The notes below the pieces were generated by a model. That model worked only from the letters and a program-made list of their open reading frames with translations, had not been told where the DNA came from and did not search any database. This document shows positions 1-6,518 of a DNA stretch of 12,869 nt, one piece after another. The stretch spans positions 1 through 12,869 of the forward strand of contig CAYLNH010000213.1 in the NCBI GenBank assembly GCA_964384625.1, read 5' to 3'. Source of the stretch: CAYLNH01 sp964384625. Lineage in GTDB: Bacteria > Verrucomicrobiota > Lentisphaeria > JABSQK01. Within the stretch, counting starts at the first letter, position 1; each line of letters starts with the position of its first letter. Position numbers and translations under genes: made by a program.

Positions 1-178
1 GGCACACCCTGCAGAGTGCGCCCATAAGCAGCGTCGCCAGGAGTCGCCGCGGGCACACCCCGCAGGGTGCGCCCATAAGTAGCGCCGCCAGGAGTCGCCG
101 CGGGCACACCCCGCAGAGTGCGCCCATAAACAGCGTCGCCAGGAGTCGCCGCAGGCACACCCCGCAGTGCGCGCCCAT
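1..178. repeat. 51-bp tandem repeat array, 3 full units plus a partial fourth
   Basis: Units start at 1, 52 and 103. A fourth starts at 154 and decays after about 25 bp. The full units differ at only about six positions. Across unit junctions, GGGCACACCC and GGGTGCGCCC face each other around a 4-nt loop (51-74 in the second copy) and could form a 10-bp stem with one mismatch, so each unit carries a hairpin. The array touches the left edge and may continue outside. The period is a multiple of three. All three minus frames and one plus frame are open through it, but the variable positions show no third-codon bias, so coding is not supported. REP-like or VNTR-like DNA is the simplest reading. 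Confidence 0.9.
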
Positions 179-387
179 TACCGATATTGCCGTAGTCATC
201 CCGCTTGGCATACTCTGCTCGGGGGGGCCATTTGTCGATGGCGGCATTAGCTGTCCCCGTCGGCAGGCTCCGGAGAGTTCAGTCATATCACTGATTGTCT
301 ACTCGAAACGACCGCAGATTGCACGCATCGAGCAAGATCAGACAAGTTGCTGAGAGGGTCCTTTTTCGCCAAGGGGGAGGACGCGTG

Positions 388-415
388 TTGCGTCAAACAC
401 AGCTTCCAGTATAGT
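388..415 (+). promoter_or_regulatory. Predicted sigma70-type promoter of the double winged-helix regulator
   Basis: TTGCGT (388-393) and TATAGT (410-415) are separated by 16 bp. Transcription would start near 422 and leave a leader of about 64 nt before the ATG at 486. The -10 matches consensus at 5 of 6 positions. Confidence 0.5.
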
Positions 416-474
416 CGATACCACTGCATTGGAAGGATGGCGGAGACGCTACTTGGGATCAAATAAACTCAACA

Positions 475-478
475 GGAG
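475..478 (+). promoter_or_regulatory. Ribosome binding site deciding the start of the ArsR-like gene
   Basis: GGAG (within AGGAG, 474-478) lies 7 nt before the ATG at 486. An upstream in-frame TTG at 429 has no comparable site, so 486 is preferred. Confidence 0.65.
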
Positions 479-485
479 TGTGGCT

Positions 486-1049
486 ATGGGAGTACAACTG
501 CGGCCAACGATCTGGCGGTCCTGCCGGGTCTTGGCGAACGAACGAAGAATTGAGTTGATGCGAATTCTGCTTTCCGGGACAAGCGGGACCATTGGTCAGA
601 TCGCTGCGATTGCTGATATGAGCCCACGGCTGACAGGCCAGTATCTGCGGATGCTGCAGGCACGTGGTCTCGCCTCTTCGGAACGCGTGAGCCGGTATGT
701 CATGTACTCAGCCAAACCCAATCCGTCGATCCCCGAAACAAAGGTCATCCTGCGGGCCTTGAAGCGTGTTCTGGTGAGGGATCAGCAGACTGCTGATTCG
801 GTCATCGCTACACTGACCGCCTTCACGCACCCGCGTCGATTGGAGATCATCTCGATCCTGCACCAAGGGGACAGAACGACCCATGAATTGCTTGCGGAAT
901 CAGGCTACTCGCGCCGCGCTTTGGCGCGGCACCTCGACAAGCTTGAACGACGGAAGATTATCCGCGCGGTAAGCGAGAAGCCGAGCCGATGGCACCTGGT
1001 ACGTCAGCGAGATGTCTTGGCCAGAGCCTTGGTCAAGTGCTGTGTCTGA
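486..1049 (+). CDS. Tandem ArsR-like winged-helix transcriptional regulator
   Basis: This 187-residue, probably cytosolic DNA-binding protein has two consecutive ArsR-type winged-helix domains. The first covers about residues 13-78 (LANERRIELMRILLSG, recognition region SPRLTGQYLRMLQARGL, then a wing ending in YVMYSA). The second covers about 108-172 (THPRRLEIISILHQGD, SRRALARHLDKLERRKII, wing ending SRWHLV). Typical ArsR proteins are about 100 residues with one domain and dimerise; here a pseudo-dimer in one chain is inferred. The usual CxC metal-sensing motif is absent, so metal sensing is not supported. The start was chosen for its Shine-Dalgarno; a TTG at 429 would add 19 residues. The gene has its own promoter and converges tightly on the UroD-family gene. 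The target and signal are unknown. Confidence 0.8.
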   Translation: MGVQLRPTIWRSCRVLANERRIELMRILLSGTSGTIGQIAAIADMSPRLTGQYLRMLQARGLASSERVSRYVMYSAKPNPSIPETKVILRALKRVLVRDQQTADSVIATLTAFTHPRRLEIISILHQGDRTTHELLAESGYSRRALARHLDKLERRKIIRAVSEKPSRWHLVRQRDVLARALVKCCV

Positions 1050-1052
1050 TGC

Positions 1053-2138
1053 TTAGGCCACAGCGCAACAGAAGCTTTTGCAGGCCTGGACATACGCCTC
1101 GATGTTGTCGAACGGCACCTCCGGCTCAAGGAGGTGGGTAGGACAGCAGAACAGTCCACCTTTTGCACCGGCGATCGCAAGGCTTCGGTGAACGGTCGCG
1201 CGAATGTCATGGGGCGTGCCGAACGGCATTGTCGTTTGTGTCCCCAGGGTGCCGTTGAAGGAAAGCTGGTCACCGTACTTCACGTGAATTTCCTCAAACT
1301 CCATGCATTCCGGCTGGACCGGGTTGAGAATGTCGACGCCGGCATCGATGAGATCGTCGATTAATGGTTCGACGTAACCGCAGGAATGGTAGAAGATCAG
1401 GATGTCGGGCTTTTCGGCCCGGGCTGCCGCGATAACTCTGGCCAGCCGTGGCTTGAGCCATTCGCGGTACATCGCTTCGGACATCATGATGGCTTGCTGC
1501 ATGCCGACGTCATCTCCCAGGTGCAGGATATCAACTCCAGCGCAGGCAAAGGCACCGGCTCGCTGAACCGCCAGATCCGTTACCCGGTCGAGGTGGAAGA
1601 CAGCCTTTTCATCTTCCATGACCATGTCCATCATCAGTTTCGTCATATCCCGCATGTACCAGGCTGTTTCCCAAATCGTGCAGGCCATGTGTCCGATCGC
1701 CGCCTTGCCGGCTGCATGGGCTGCGGCAACCCCGTCGCGGATGTGGTCGATACTGTTGGTGTCGAATTCGGGATAAGGATATTGCTGCAGTTGTTCGAGC
1801 GAATCCAGAGATGCCATCGGGTGGCGCATACGAGTCATGTGCGCGGCGGCGGCACTGCCGGGTTCATGGGCGACCCCCCAACAACTGAACCGGGTGCCTT
1901 CAGCCACGCCGTCCGGGTAGTATGCCAGCCAGTCCACCGGCTCCTGCTCTGCGAGTTTCGGGGCTGGAACCGCGCGTTCAGCGAACCCCTCCGGATAGTC
2001 GAAGTACTCCTCCAGGGGCGTGTCGCCGGCACGGGCCTTGTATTCCTGCCGGAGTGACGGGCACAGGTTGAGATTCACGGGAGCGAAGGACCAGCCCTGG
2101 CGGCGGTACAGGCTCAGCAGGTTTTCTCTCGCATTCAT
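1053..2138 (-). CDS. UroD-superfamily (MtaA/CmuA-like) methyltransferase-type protein
   Basis: This 361-residue protein has a uroporphyrinogen decarboxylase-fold (TIM barrel) sequence. It is unlikely to be the haem enzyme HemE, whose N-terminal arginine-rich signature is missing. Instead it carries a metal site like that of corrinoid-protein:thiol methyltransferases: H251-S-C253 in FYHSCGYVEPLI, and C331/C332 about 79 residues later in FCCPTHLLEP. Family members such as MtaA bind zinc through HxC...C and move methyl groups between a corrinoid protein and a thiol. The substrate cannot be read from sequence. The start at 2138 has AGGA 8 nt upstream; ATG at 2147 is an alternative. The gene is divergent from an AraC regulator 164 bp away, which probably controls it. 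Its stop lies 3 bp from that of the convergent ArsR-like gene. No corrinoid protein is encoded nearby. Confidence 0.8.
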   Translation of the reverse strand: MNARENLLSLYRRQGWSFAPVNLNLCPSLRQEYKARAGDTPLEEYFDYPEGFAERAVPAPKLAEQEPVDWLAYYPDGVAEGTRFSCWGVAHEPGSAAAAHMTRMRHPMASLDSLEQLQQYPYPEFDTNSIDHIRDGVAAAHAAGKAAIGHMACTIWETAWYMRDMTKLMMDMVMEDEKAVFHLDRVTDLAVQRAGAFACAGVDILHLGDDVGMQQAIMMSEAMYREWLKPRLARVIAAARAEKPDILIFYHSCGYVEPLIDDLIDAGVDILNPVQPECMEFEEIHVKYGDQLSFNGTLGTQTTMPFGTPHDIRATVHRSLAIAGAKGGLFCCPTHLLEPEVPFDNIEAYVQACKSFCCAVA

Positions 2139-2302
2139 CGGGCACATCCTGATCTTGTTAGAAGTTGCACTGCCTTCAACAATGATGCCGCAACAGCTCC
2201 GGGAAATGGTGTAAATGGTTATTATGATGTTATATTTGGTAACACCCACGCGGCCGATGTCTGTTGCTCGGCGCTACGAAGAAAGCGGGCAATTTTACAG
2301 TA
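2139..2302. promoter_or_regulatory. Divergent regulatory region between the UroD-family and AraC genes
   Basis: This 164-bp spacer must hold both promoters. It has a distinctly AT-rich core at about 2213-2245, containing TATATT, TATGAT and repeated GTTAT motifs, and an inverted GTTA...TAAC pair. No convincing -35/-10 pair stands out on either strand, which would suit promoters that need an AraC-type activator (inference). Confidence 0.45.
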
Positions 2303-3136
2303 ATGCTTGATTTTCCTGACAACTATGCCGTCTTCCGAACACTCGGAATTCGGAATCCACCAGCAGAATTGGGATGTGGGTTTATGACGAAAGAACCTGG
2401 CAGTTTGGGCGCCTGTGATACGGTTTTTCCGAAGTATGGAGCATTGTTGGTGCTTCAGGGGACGGGGAAATACTGGGACAGTTGGGGCTGCGCCCATGCG
2501 TTGGAGCCGGGGTGCTTCGTTCAGCGTTTGCCGGATCGGCGGCACAGCACCACGGTTGAGGCGGGGGAGCTGTGGGTTGAGTGCTACGTCACGGTGAGTA
2601 CGCCGGCTTACAATCTGATGGTGGATATGGGTTGCCTTGACCCCTGGCGACCGGTACTCCAGCCGGGCGTCGATCAAACCCTTATCGACCGTTTTGCCGC
2701 ATTGCGCGATGAGTTGCAGTCAGCAGGTGACCTTGGTTTGCCGACCGTCTTTGTCCACCTGCAGGAACTGATCCAACATATCCGAGTGCTCGACTATCGG
2801 GAGGCAGACAGTCAGTCTCGCCGGGGTTTGGAGGCCGCGTGCAAACTTCTCAGTGGTGATTTGGAGGGGGTAGTAAGCGTGCCCGACATCGCCGCGAAGT
2901 TGGGGTTGGGGTATGAGAGTTTTCGGAAGAAGTTCCGGCGCGAGATGGGTGTTTCGCCGGGAGAGTACCGGATTCGCCGGCGGATCGATGCGGCCCGGAT
3001 GCGGCTCATTCAGAGTGACCGAACGGTGAAGGAAATCGCCGCCGGCCTGGGGTATCCGGACGGCTACACGTTCTCGCGGCAGTTCAAACGCTTCACCGGT
3101 CTTTCTCCGACTGCGTTCCGCCAGACGCGGGGATAG
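2303..3136 (+). CDS. AraC-family transcriptional regulator with cupin-like sensor domain
   Basis: This 277-residue protein has the usual AraC layout. An N-terminal cupin-like sensing domain covers about residues 20-120 (GALLVLQGTGKYWDS, LEPGCFVQRLPDRRHST). The C-terminal pair of helix-turn-helix motifs covers about 180-275. The first HTH contains SVPDIAAKLGLGYESFRKKF (192-211). The second contains TVKEIAAGLGYPDGYTFSRQ followed by FKRFTGLSPTAFR, a canonical AraC C-terminal signature. Length is typical. The start is uncertain: ATG 2303 has no good Shine-Dalgarno, and an in-frame TTG at 2264 would add 13 residues. The gene is divergent from the UroD-family gene and probably regulates it in response to a small carbohydrate-like or related ligand, as in many family members; the ligand is not predictable. 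Confidence 0.88.
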   Translation: MLDFPDNYAVFRTLGIRNPPAELGCGFMTKEPGSLGACDTVFPKYGALLVLQGTGKYWDSWGCAHALEPGCFVQRLPDRRHSTTVEAGELWVECYVTVSTPAYNLMVDMGCLDPWRPVLQPGVDQTLIDRFAALRDELQSAGDLGLPTVFVHLQELIQHIRVLDYREADSQSRRGLEAACKLLSGDLEGVVSVPDIAAKLGLGYESFRKKFRREMGVSPGEYRIRRRIDAARMRLIQSDRTVKEIAAGLGYPDGYTFSRQFKRFTGLSPTAFRQTRG

Positions 3137-3187
3137 CTCTACCCCGCGCGAAAAGATTCCCCTGACACTCCACAAACTGGGCTTGGG

Positions 3188-3233
3188 GGTTCCTCGCGGA
3201 GAGCAGGAACCGGATTCCGCACCCTTTTTGCGG
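3188..3233. terminator. Bidirectional terminator-like hairpins between convergent genes
   Basis: GGTTCCT (3188-3194) and AGGAACC (3205-3211) form a perfect 7-bp stem with a 10-nt loop. CCGCA (3217-3221) and TGCGG (3229-3233) form a second stem enclosing a T-rich loop. They lie between the AraC stop (3136) and the nitroreductase stop (3241). Neither hairpin has a clean U-tract after it, so the terminator role rests mainly on position. Confidence 0.4.
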
Positions 3234-3240
3234 GGGACAG

Positions 3241-3759
3241 CTACCACTGTTCGCGGTGGACGTAGGTCTCGTCGTACCGCGTACGCGGCATGGCTGAAGC
3301 ATTCGGCCAGCCGACAGCGACGGCGGCGACCGGGATGATATTGGCGGGCAGGTCGAACAACTGGCGGATATGCGCCAGACGGTCCTCGCGCGGGTGGACG
3401 CCGAGCCAGACGGCGCCCAGGCCAAGCATGGATGCGGCGAGCAGCAGGTTCTGGATGGCAGCCGAGCAATCCTGGAGCATGTAGCTCTCGAGGTTGCCGT
3501 GAGCCGCATCGATGTCGCCGCAGACCACAAGGCCGACGCCGGCATCAGCCAGCATCGCGCCATGGGCCAGACCGGCAGCCACCTTGGCCAGGGCCTTGCG
3601 GTCCTTGATAACCAGGAATCGCCATGGGTCTTTGGCGCAAGCCGACGGCGCTGCCATGGCGGCCTCAAGGAGGTCCTGAATCAGATCGTCGTCGACGGGG
3701 CGGTTTTCGTATTTGCGGATACTGCGGCGGGCGAAAAGCGGTGCGAGTTTCTGGTTCAC
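3241..3759 (-). CDS. Nitroreductase-family flavoprotein
   Basis: This 172-residue cytosolic protein belongs to the nitroreductase (NfsB/Nox-like) FMN-binding family, whose members use NAD(P)H to reduce nitroaromatics, quinones or other electrophiles. Visible motifs are RRSIRKYENRPV near the N-terminus (phosphate-binding arginines of FMN), AAPSACAKDPWRFLVI (36-51, with the Pro-Ser ring contact) and GLGAVWLGVHPR (113-124). Length is typical of the short subgroup. I start it at a GTG (3759) because an AGGAG lies 8 nt upstream. An upstream in-frame ATG at 3843 would add 28 residues that look non-homologous and polar. It is convergent with the AraC gene and divergent from the first YceI gene. Its substrate is unknown and no operon partner is visible. 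Confidence 0.87.
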   Translation of the reverse strand: MNQKLAPLFARRSIRKYENRPVDDDLIQDLLEAAMAAPSACAKDPWRFLVIKDRKALAKVAAGLAHGAMLADAGVGLVVCGDIDAAHGNLESYMLQDCSAAIQNLLLAASMLGLGAVWLGVHPREDRLAHIRQLFDLPANIIPVAAVAVGWPNASAMPRTRYDETYVHREQW

Positions 3760-3767
3760 AGTGAGTT

Positions 3768-3772
3768 CTCCT
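3768..3772 (-). promoter_or_regulatory. Shine-Dalgarno deciding the GTG start of the nitroreductase
   Basis: AGGAG on the minus strand lies 8 nt before GTG 3759. It supports a non-ATG start over the ATG at 3843. Confidence 0.65.
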
Positions 3773-3965
3773 GAGTTGATGATCGTCGGCACAGTGGCTG
3801 TTCCTGGTATGGGCGTCAAGTCGGCCGAGGGATGGTTCGGCATGCTTCAGCTGCGTGACCTCAAGTCTAACGGGATCTGAATGGATTCTATACGGAGCCC
3901 GGACGAAACCTGCGGTTTGCCGACCAATATTCGCTTGGAGGCGAAAATTCATGGAGGCATTCCCA

Positions 3966-4535
3966 ATGAGAATCAAATGTATACCGGCAGTCGTTGCGGC
4001 ATTGCTGTTGTTTGCGACGTCGGCTCGACCCGGTGATTTCCGCGCCGACAAAGAGCTTTCGAGCATTCGCTTTCTGGCGGCCTACCTCATCTTCACCAAC
4101 ATTCGCGGCCGCTTTCGTGAGTTCAGCGGCTTCTGGCGGATCAACGCCAAGACCGGGGTCCTCGAGGATTTACGGGGAACGGTAAAAACGAAATCGGTTG
4201 ATACCAACAGCAAAAGCCGCGACAAACGCCTGCGGGCGGCCGAGTTCTTCGATGCAGAGAACAGCGACAGGATTTCCTTTGTGATGACGAAGTACGTTGG
4301 TGACGGGACCAAAGGGACGCTGACGGTCAAGGTTACGATACGGGGAGTAACGAAAGAGATGAAACTCGCGGCACGCCTGTACGAAGTCGAGAAAAACGGC
4401 AGGCGCAGACATGGCCTGACGTTGTCCGGAACTCTGGACCGGTTTGATTTCGACGTCGGCAAGAGCTACTCTACAGCGGTTATCGGCCGCGATGTTACGG
4501 TGAGTCTGCAGCTTGCAGGTGGGGCTGTCGAATGA
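3966..4535 (+). CDS. YceI-family exported lipocalin-like protein, divergent copy
   Basis: This 189-residue precursor has a signal peptide (MRIKCIPAVVAALLLFATSA, cleavage probably near residue 20-23), so it should be periplasmic or secreted. YceI proteins are eight-stranded barrels that bind isoprenoid or other long hydrophobic molecules. Family hallmarks are VDTNSKSRDKRLRAAEFFD (78-96), VTIRGVTKEMKL and SGTLDRFDFDVG. The N-terminal signature seen in its downstream paralogue (DPVHSSVNFSIKH) has become DKELSSIRFLAAY, losing both His residues. This suggests altered ligand binding. The start has TGGAGG 8 nt upstream; two more in-frame starts upstream are unsupported. A weak TATACG at 3889-3894 may be a -10. 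The second YceI gene follows after 84 bp on the same strand, as expected for a tandem duplication. Confidence 0.88.
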   Translation: MRIKCIPAVVAALLLFATSARPGDFRADKELSSIRFLAAYLIFTNIRGRFREFSGFWRINAKTGVLEDLRGTVKTKSVDTNSKSRDKRLRAAEFFDAENSDRISFVMTKYVGDGTKGTLTVKVTIRGVTKEMKLAARLYEVEKNGRRRHGLTLSGTLDRFDFDVGKSYSTAVIGRDVTVSLQLAGGAVE

Positions 4536-4619
4536 TCTTGCCGTGACATCGATCGGGCCTCAGCCTGACTACATGCGTGGAAGGGCAGAGAGTTTCAGTC
4601 AATAAACGGAGGAACAGCG

Positions 4620-5180
4620 ATGAGCAGGGTACTTGCGATTGCGGCGGTGATGGTGTTGGTCGAGACGGCTTTGATTGCGGGCGAATTCAAAGTGGACCCG
4701 GTGCACTCCAGCGTGAACTTCTCCATCAAACACATGATGGTGAGCAACACGAAGGGTAGTTTCGGCACATTCAAGGGCACGTGGACGCTTGACGACAAGA
4801 ACGAGAAGCTCACGGCCTTTGCCGGTGAAGTCGATGTTACGTCGATCGACACCAACAGCAAAGCGCGCGACAAGCACCTCAGGAAAGACGACTTCTTCCA
4901 CACGAAAGAACATCCGAAGGCGCAGTTCGAAATGCTCAAGCACCACGGCGACCGACTGATTGCCAAGGTCACAATTCGCGGTGTCACCAAGCCCGTTGAG
5001 TTCAAGATCAAGATGTCCGACGTGGTCGATCATCCGATGAAAAAGGGGGTGAAGATGCAGGGGGTCACGTTGACGGGGACCATCAAACGACTTGACTTCG
5101 ATGTCGGCAAGGACTATCCGAACAAGGTTCTCAGCAATGCTGTTGAGATGACGGTTGAGCTCGAGGGTTTGGCCAAGTAG
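4620..5180 (+). CDS. YceI-family exported lipocalin-like protein
   Basis: This 186-residue precursor has a short hydrophobic N-terminus (residues 1-20, cleavage probable near TALIAGEF). The mature part is a full YceI domain: FKVDPVHSSVNFSIKHMMV, then IDTNSKARDKHLRKDDFF, VTIRGVTKPVEF, and GTIKRLDFDVGKDY near the end. The canonical D..HS...F...H signature is intact, so polyisoprenoid-like ligand binding is plausible by family; physiological roles of YceI proteins remain loosely defined. GGAGG lies 7 nt before the ATG. It aligns over its whole length with the preceding gene product (shared DTNSK.RDK.LR, KVTIRGVTK, DFDVGK). The two genes are probably cotranscribed. Confidence 0.92.
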   Translation: MSRVLAIAAVMVLVETALIAGEFKVDPVHSSVNFSIKHMMVSNTKGSFGTFKGTWTLDDKNEKLTAFAGEVDVTSIDTNSKARDKHLRKDDFFHTKEHPKAQFEMLKHHGDRLIAKVTIRGVTKPVEFKIKMSDVVDHPMKKGVKMQGVTLTGTIKRLDFDVGKDYPNKVLSNAVEMTVELEGLAK

Positions 5181-5304
5181 TTCACCGCGCAATTCCGGTC
5201 AGGGGCAGTGCTTCAAGGTGTTAGGTACTCTAATTTGAGACGCCTTGCCATATGTGGCTTGTGGAACCAGGTTGTCTTTTGCGTGGAAGGAGTGCTATTC
5301 GGCG

Positions 5305-6207
5305 ATGCGAATTCATCTTATCCTCATCTCCGTCATCCTGTTTTGCGTGTCGACGTGGTCGCAGGACAAGGCTGTGAAGACCGTTAAGGTTGCAGCCCTG
5401 CAGTGTTGGAACCCGATGGGGGAGGTCCAGTACAATCGCAAGTTGCTCACCAAGATGATCCAGATCGCCGGCAAGCACGGCGCCAGAATTGTTGTGACCC
5501 CGGAATGTGCCGTGCAGGGCTACCTCGACCCGATCAACGACATTGCCTGGACCAGTGCAGCGAAGCCGGAGAAGTTCTTCCGTTCCGTTGCGCCGTTTGC
5601 CGAGACCATACCCGGGCCGTCAACGAAACACTTCAGTGCATTGGCAAAGAAGCACAAGCTGTACTTGTGCATCGGCATGATTGAGAGGCATGGGCAAGAC
5701 TTCTACAACGCCCAGATCCTCTTCAACCCGAAGGGCAAGATTATTGGTCATCACCGCAAACAGGTCTGGTGGTTGCCGGGCGATGCCAATGTCTTCACAA
5801 AGGGTGAAAAGGACCTGCAGGTCGTCGACACCGAATACGGCCGCCTGGGCTTGATGATCTGCTACGAAGTCCACTCGTTGCCGGAGAAATTGGCCAAAGC
5901 GAAAGTGGACATTCTTCTCTATTCGGTTGCGTGGTACGGCGGCAACACGAAGAACTGGTTCAAGAACATCTTCCCCATGCGCCACGTGAAACCCAACGGC
6001 TATGCAGTAATCGCCGCCAACTGGTCGTCGCCGCTCAAAGGCGCAACTTGGGACGGCGCCGGCTACAGTGCCATCTACGATCACACGGGCAAAGTCCTCG
6101 CCCAGGTGAACTCCGACCGCAAACCCAAAGTGCTCTTCGCCGAGATCCCGCTGAAGCCCAAGGGCAAACAGCAGGACCACACTGTCACCCCGCCTTCTCC
6201 ACGCTGA
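5305..6207 (+). CDS. Exported nitrilase-superfamily carbon-nitrogen hydrolase
   Basis: This 300-residue protein of the nitrilase/amidase superfamily would hydrolyse a C-N bond of an amide, carbamoyl compound or nitrile. The catalytic triad is complete: E67 in VVTPECAVQGY, K152 in HHRKQVWWLPGD and C186 in LGLMICYEVHSLPE. Residues 1-20 (MRIHLILISVILFCVSTWSQ) form a likely signal peptide. Most superfamily members are cytosolic, so export is unusual. It does not look like apolipoprotein N-acyltransferase, which has many membrane spans. The start is the ATG at 5305; AAGGAG sits 12 nt upstream, rather far, and an in-frame TTG at 5245 would bury the signal peptide behind 20 residues. It lies 124 bp after the second YceI gene on the same strand. 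The substrate is unknown; biodegradative amidases and N-carbamoyl hydrolases are candidates. Confidence 0.88.
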   Translation: MRIHLILISVILFCVSTWSQDKAVKTVKVAALQCWNPMGEVQYNRKLLTKMIQIAGKHGARIVVTPECAVQGYLDPINDIAWTSAAKPEKFFRSVAPFAETIPGPSTKHFSALAKKHKLYLCIGMIERHGQDFYNAQILFNPKGKIIGHHRKQVWWLPGDANVFTKGEKDLQVVDTEYGRLGLMICYEVHSLPEKLAKAKVDILLYSVAWYGGNTKNWFKNIFPMRHVKPNGYAVIAANWSSPLKGATWDGAGYSAIYDHTGKVLAQVNSDRKPKVLFAEIPLKPKGKQQDHTVTPPSPR

Positions 6208-6518
6208 AGGCATGAGAGATTGTCGCCCGGGGTTGGCCGCGGGCCCACTCCAGGTCTGGCGTGGATCAGGTATCAACGCTGAAGCGTTGCACAGGCCACA
6301 ATCGGCACTGGCCGCGATCTTACGCAAGACACCGTAGGCACTCCTCTGTTTTCCCGTGTGTTCGCCAGCGGTATTCTGCAAATGTATGCGGATTCCCCGG
6401 TCTCGCTCTAAGAAGCAGGGGGTGGGAGACGTCCTGCAAACGCATGGGAGAGATGAGAACCCCCGAGGCAGACCGGATGGAGCCAGGGAGCAACAGCCAA
6501 GACGCGAGGAGATCCATG
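6208..6518. other. Intergenic region with a palindrome, no gene seen
   Basis: This spacer separates two plus-strand genes. It contains a perfect hairpin, CAACGC-TGAA-GCGTTG (6274-6289), 67 nt beyond the hydrolase stop and without a U-tract. It also has several GC-rich patches (for example around 6226-6246) that read like a decayed REP-type element. The open frame running into the next gene from 6261 has no Shine-Dalgarno and an Arg-rich, unfamily-like translation, so I treat it as untranslated leader. Confidence 0.55.

Larger units (their letters stand above)
179..485. other. Non-coding stretch between repeat array and regulator gene
   Basis: No convincing gene is visible. One plus frame runs open from the left edge (position 3) to a TGA at 351-353 but contains no ATG, GTG or TTG, so it could only be the tail of a gene beginning left of the window. 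Its translation resembles no family I know. The right part holds the promoter and leader of the downstream regulator. Confidence 0.5.

Noticed and set aside
1..178. CRISPR array
   Set aside because: The units are contiguous 51-bp tandem copies with no unique spacers between them, and no cas genes are near.
1386..2057. 223-codon plus-strand open frame
   Set aside because: It is antisense to the UroD-family gene with its HSC and CC metal motifs; no independent support.
3765..3810. Sequence AGCCACTG on the minus strand upstream of the nitroreductase, resembling the B12 box of a cobalamin riboswitch
   Set aside because: The other conserved blocks of the riboswitch core are not found in the preceding 150 nt, so an 8-base match is chance.
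6261..6518. N-terminal extension of the secretin-like protein
   Set aside because: It would place some 86 Arg-rich residues before a good signal peptide and has no ribosome site; the ATG at 6519 has one.
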